DNA of 64,000 nucleotides from Phytophthora colocasiae (taxonomy: Eukaryota; Oomycota; Peronosporomycetes; Peronosporales; Peronosporaceae): assembly GCA_018806915.1 (NCBI GenBank), contig JAGKQI010000105.1:3348001-3412000 (forward strand), read 5' to 3'. The notes under the pieces are model-generated. The model saw only the letters and a list, made by a program, of their open reading frames with translations, was not told where the DNA came from and searched no databases. Shown piece by piece: positions 63,419 through 64,000 of this stretch (within the stretch, counting starts at the first letter, position 1; every line of letters starts with the position of its first letter). A program made the position numbers and the translations under genes.

Positions 63419-63895
63419 TTAATAAACGTGTATGTACAAGTTTGGCGCACCCGGATCAGTTGGAGTCTCGCCGTCTTTTGCCTCTTCGTCTGTGGTTGAG
63501 AGACATCCATGCTGCGTGGTGTGAAAGGGGGGTGAATCAAGTACCTCAGCAGCGTTCCCCAAGTCACTACTTAGGTTACGGCGAGTTTTGGGTGAAGGTG
63601 CTACACGTTGCCAAAACGTATACACCTTAGTGAGCGACCGATGTATGGCTAAACGTGTATATACAGGAACTTACCAACTGACGAGTGTCCATCATTGTCG
63701 GGTCCTGAGCTCAGCTCACCTTCACCACCATAAGCTGTGTCGTGTGGTGAGACATCTCCAGTGATCACCATGCTGCGATAAGGTGCTGTTGGAGATGAGG
63801 TTGAAACGAAAGGTTCTTCGTCTTCCACGTTTTCTGCTTGACATGATAGCAGGCCAATACACGATTAGGAACGATGCAAACTTGTATATACAGGA
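63419..63895 (-). pseudogene. Unknown coding sequence with 227-base periodic motif
   Basis: Minus strand reads PTAPYRSMVITGDVSPHDTA YGGEGELSSGPDNDGHSS (63840-63680) and, after GTAAGTTCCTGTATATACACG, RVAPSPKTRRNLSSDLGNAA EVLDSPPFHTTQHG ... DGETPTDPGAPN (63610-63440). Sequences like AAACGTGTATATACAGG recur at 63424, 63651 and 63878, that is every 227 bases, each next to a possible splice donor. The two blocks look weakly similar (SPPFHTTQHG / SPHDTAYGG), as if repeated exons. No family recognised; it abuts the copia LTR on the left. Confidence 0.4.
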
Positions 63896-64000
63896 TTGTT
63901 CAGTCCTACCGGTTGGAGACTGGGTTGCATCCTACTCTGCGTCTAATCCGCGGCGTTCACAGTTGGGTCGTATGCTAGCTGCGGTGGTTTTGCTTCTATC

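Noticed and set aside
1..64000. Search for RXLR/CRN effectors, tRNAs, rRNA and CRISPR-like arrays
   Set aside because: No secreted protein with an RXLR-EER or LFLAK pattern, no cloverleaf and no short spaced repeats were seen; a covariance-model and signal-peptide search would be needed to be certain.

Overview
The window is nuclear DNA of a filamentous eukaryote, most likely an oomycete of the Phytophthora/downy mildew type. The evidence is compact genes split by 57-78 bp GT-AG introns (donors mostly GTACGT or GTAAGT, branch sites like CTAAC/CTGAC), a typical eukaryotic housekeeping set, candidate centriole/flagellum genes that suggest a zoospore stage, and a mobile-element mixture (Crypton, copia, hAT, PIF/Harbinger, MULE, piggyBac-like, Tc1/mariner-like) known from these genomes. 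No bacterial signals, rRNA, tRNA or CRISPR arrays were seen. The genus is inferred and not proven.

Layout. 1-2.4 kb: an apparently intact hAT transposase frame that runs off the left edge. 2.75-18.1 kb is a gene-dense island: a U-box remnant, an AlgH/UPF0301 protein, two divergently transcribed methyltransferases (one fused to a TTLL12-like N-terminal region), a small GNYVEDR protein that may be flagellar, a small broken gene, a divergent MSH2-like MutS homologue with a degenerate ATPase, the spliceosomal GTPase Snu114/EFTUD2, a FAN/NSMAF-type GRAM-BEACH-WD40 protein and a PH-domain protein. 18.5-19.6 kb holds two non-autonomous elements with perfect terminal inverted repeats and TA target sites. 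20.7-24.0 kb is an LRR plus coiled-coil protein like LRRCC1.

24.0-35.0 kb is the most striking region. A tyrosine-recombinase (Crypton-type) element is present as four head-to-tail copies of about 2.37 kb. The flanks on both sides read as the two ends of a single intron of about 64 bp in a minus-strand gene of unknown function, so the array appears to sit inside an intron. Each junction shares only the dinucleotide AC, as expected for site-specific recombination of a circular intermediate. Copies differ mainly by 1-3 base indels, which may be assembly noise.

35.2-39.4 kb returns to genes: an AAA-ATPase fragment, an unknown ORF, a CEP19-like acidic protein, a Frag1/DRAM/Sfk1-type membrane protein and the Elongator-associated factor KTI12.

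39.9-64 kb is a transposon graveyard: a frameshifted hAT, a MULE/SWIM transposase followed by a ULP1-like protein cut off by a mariner-like element, a 0.39-kb-arm near-perfect inverted repeat, a piggyBac-like element with TTAA sites, a deleted copia, and a second copia split by a PIF/Harbinger element flanked by TTA duplications. The last 0.6 kb carries a motif recurring exactly every 227 bases in what looks like coding DNA.
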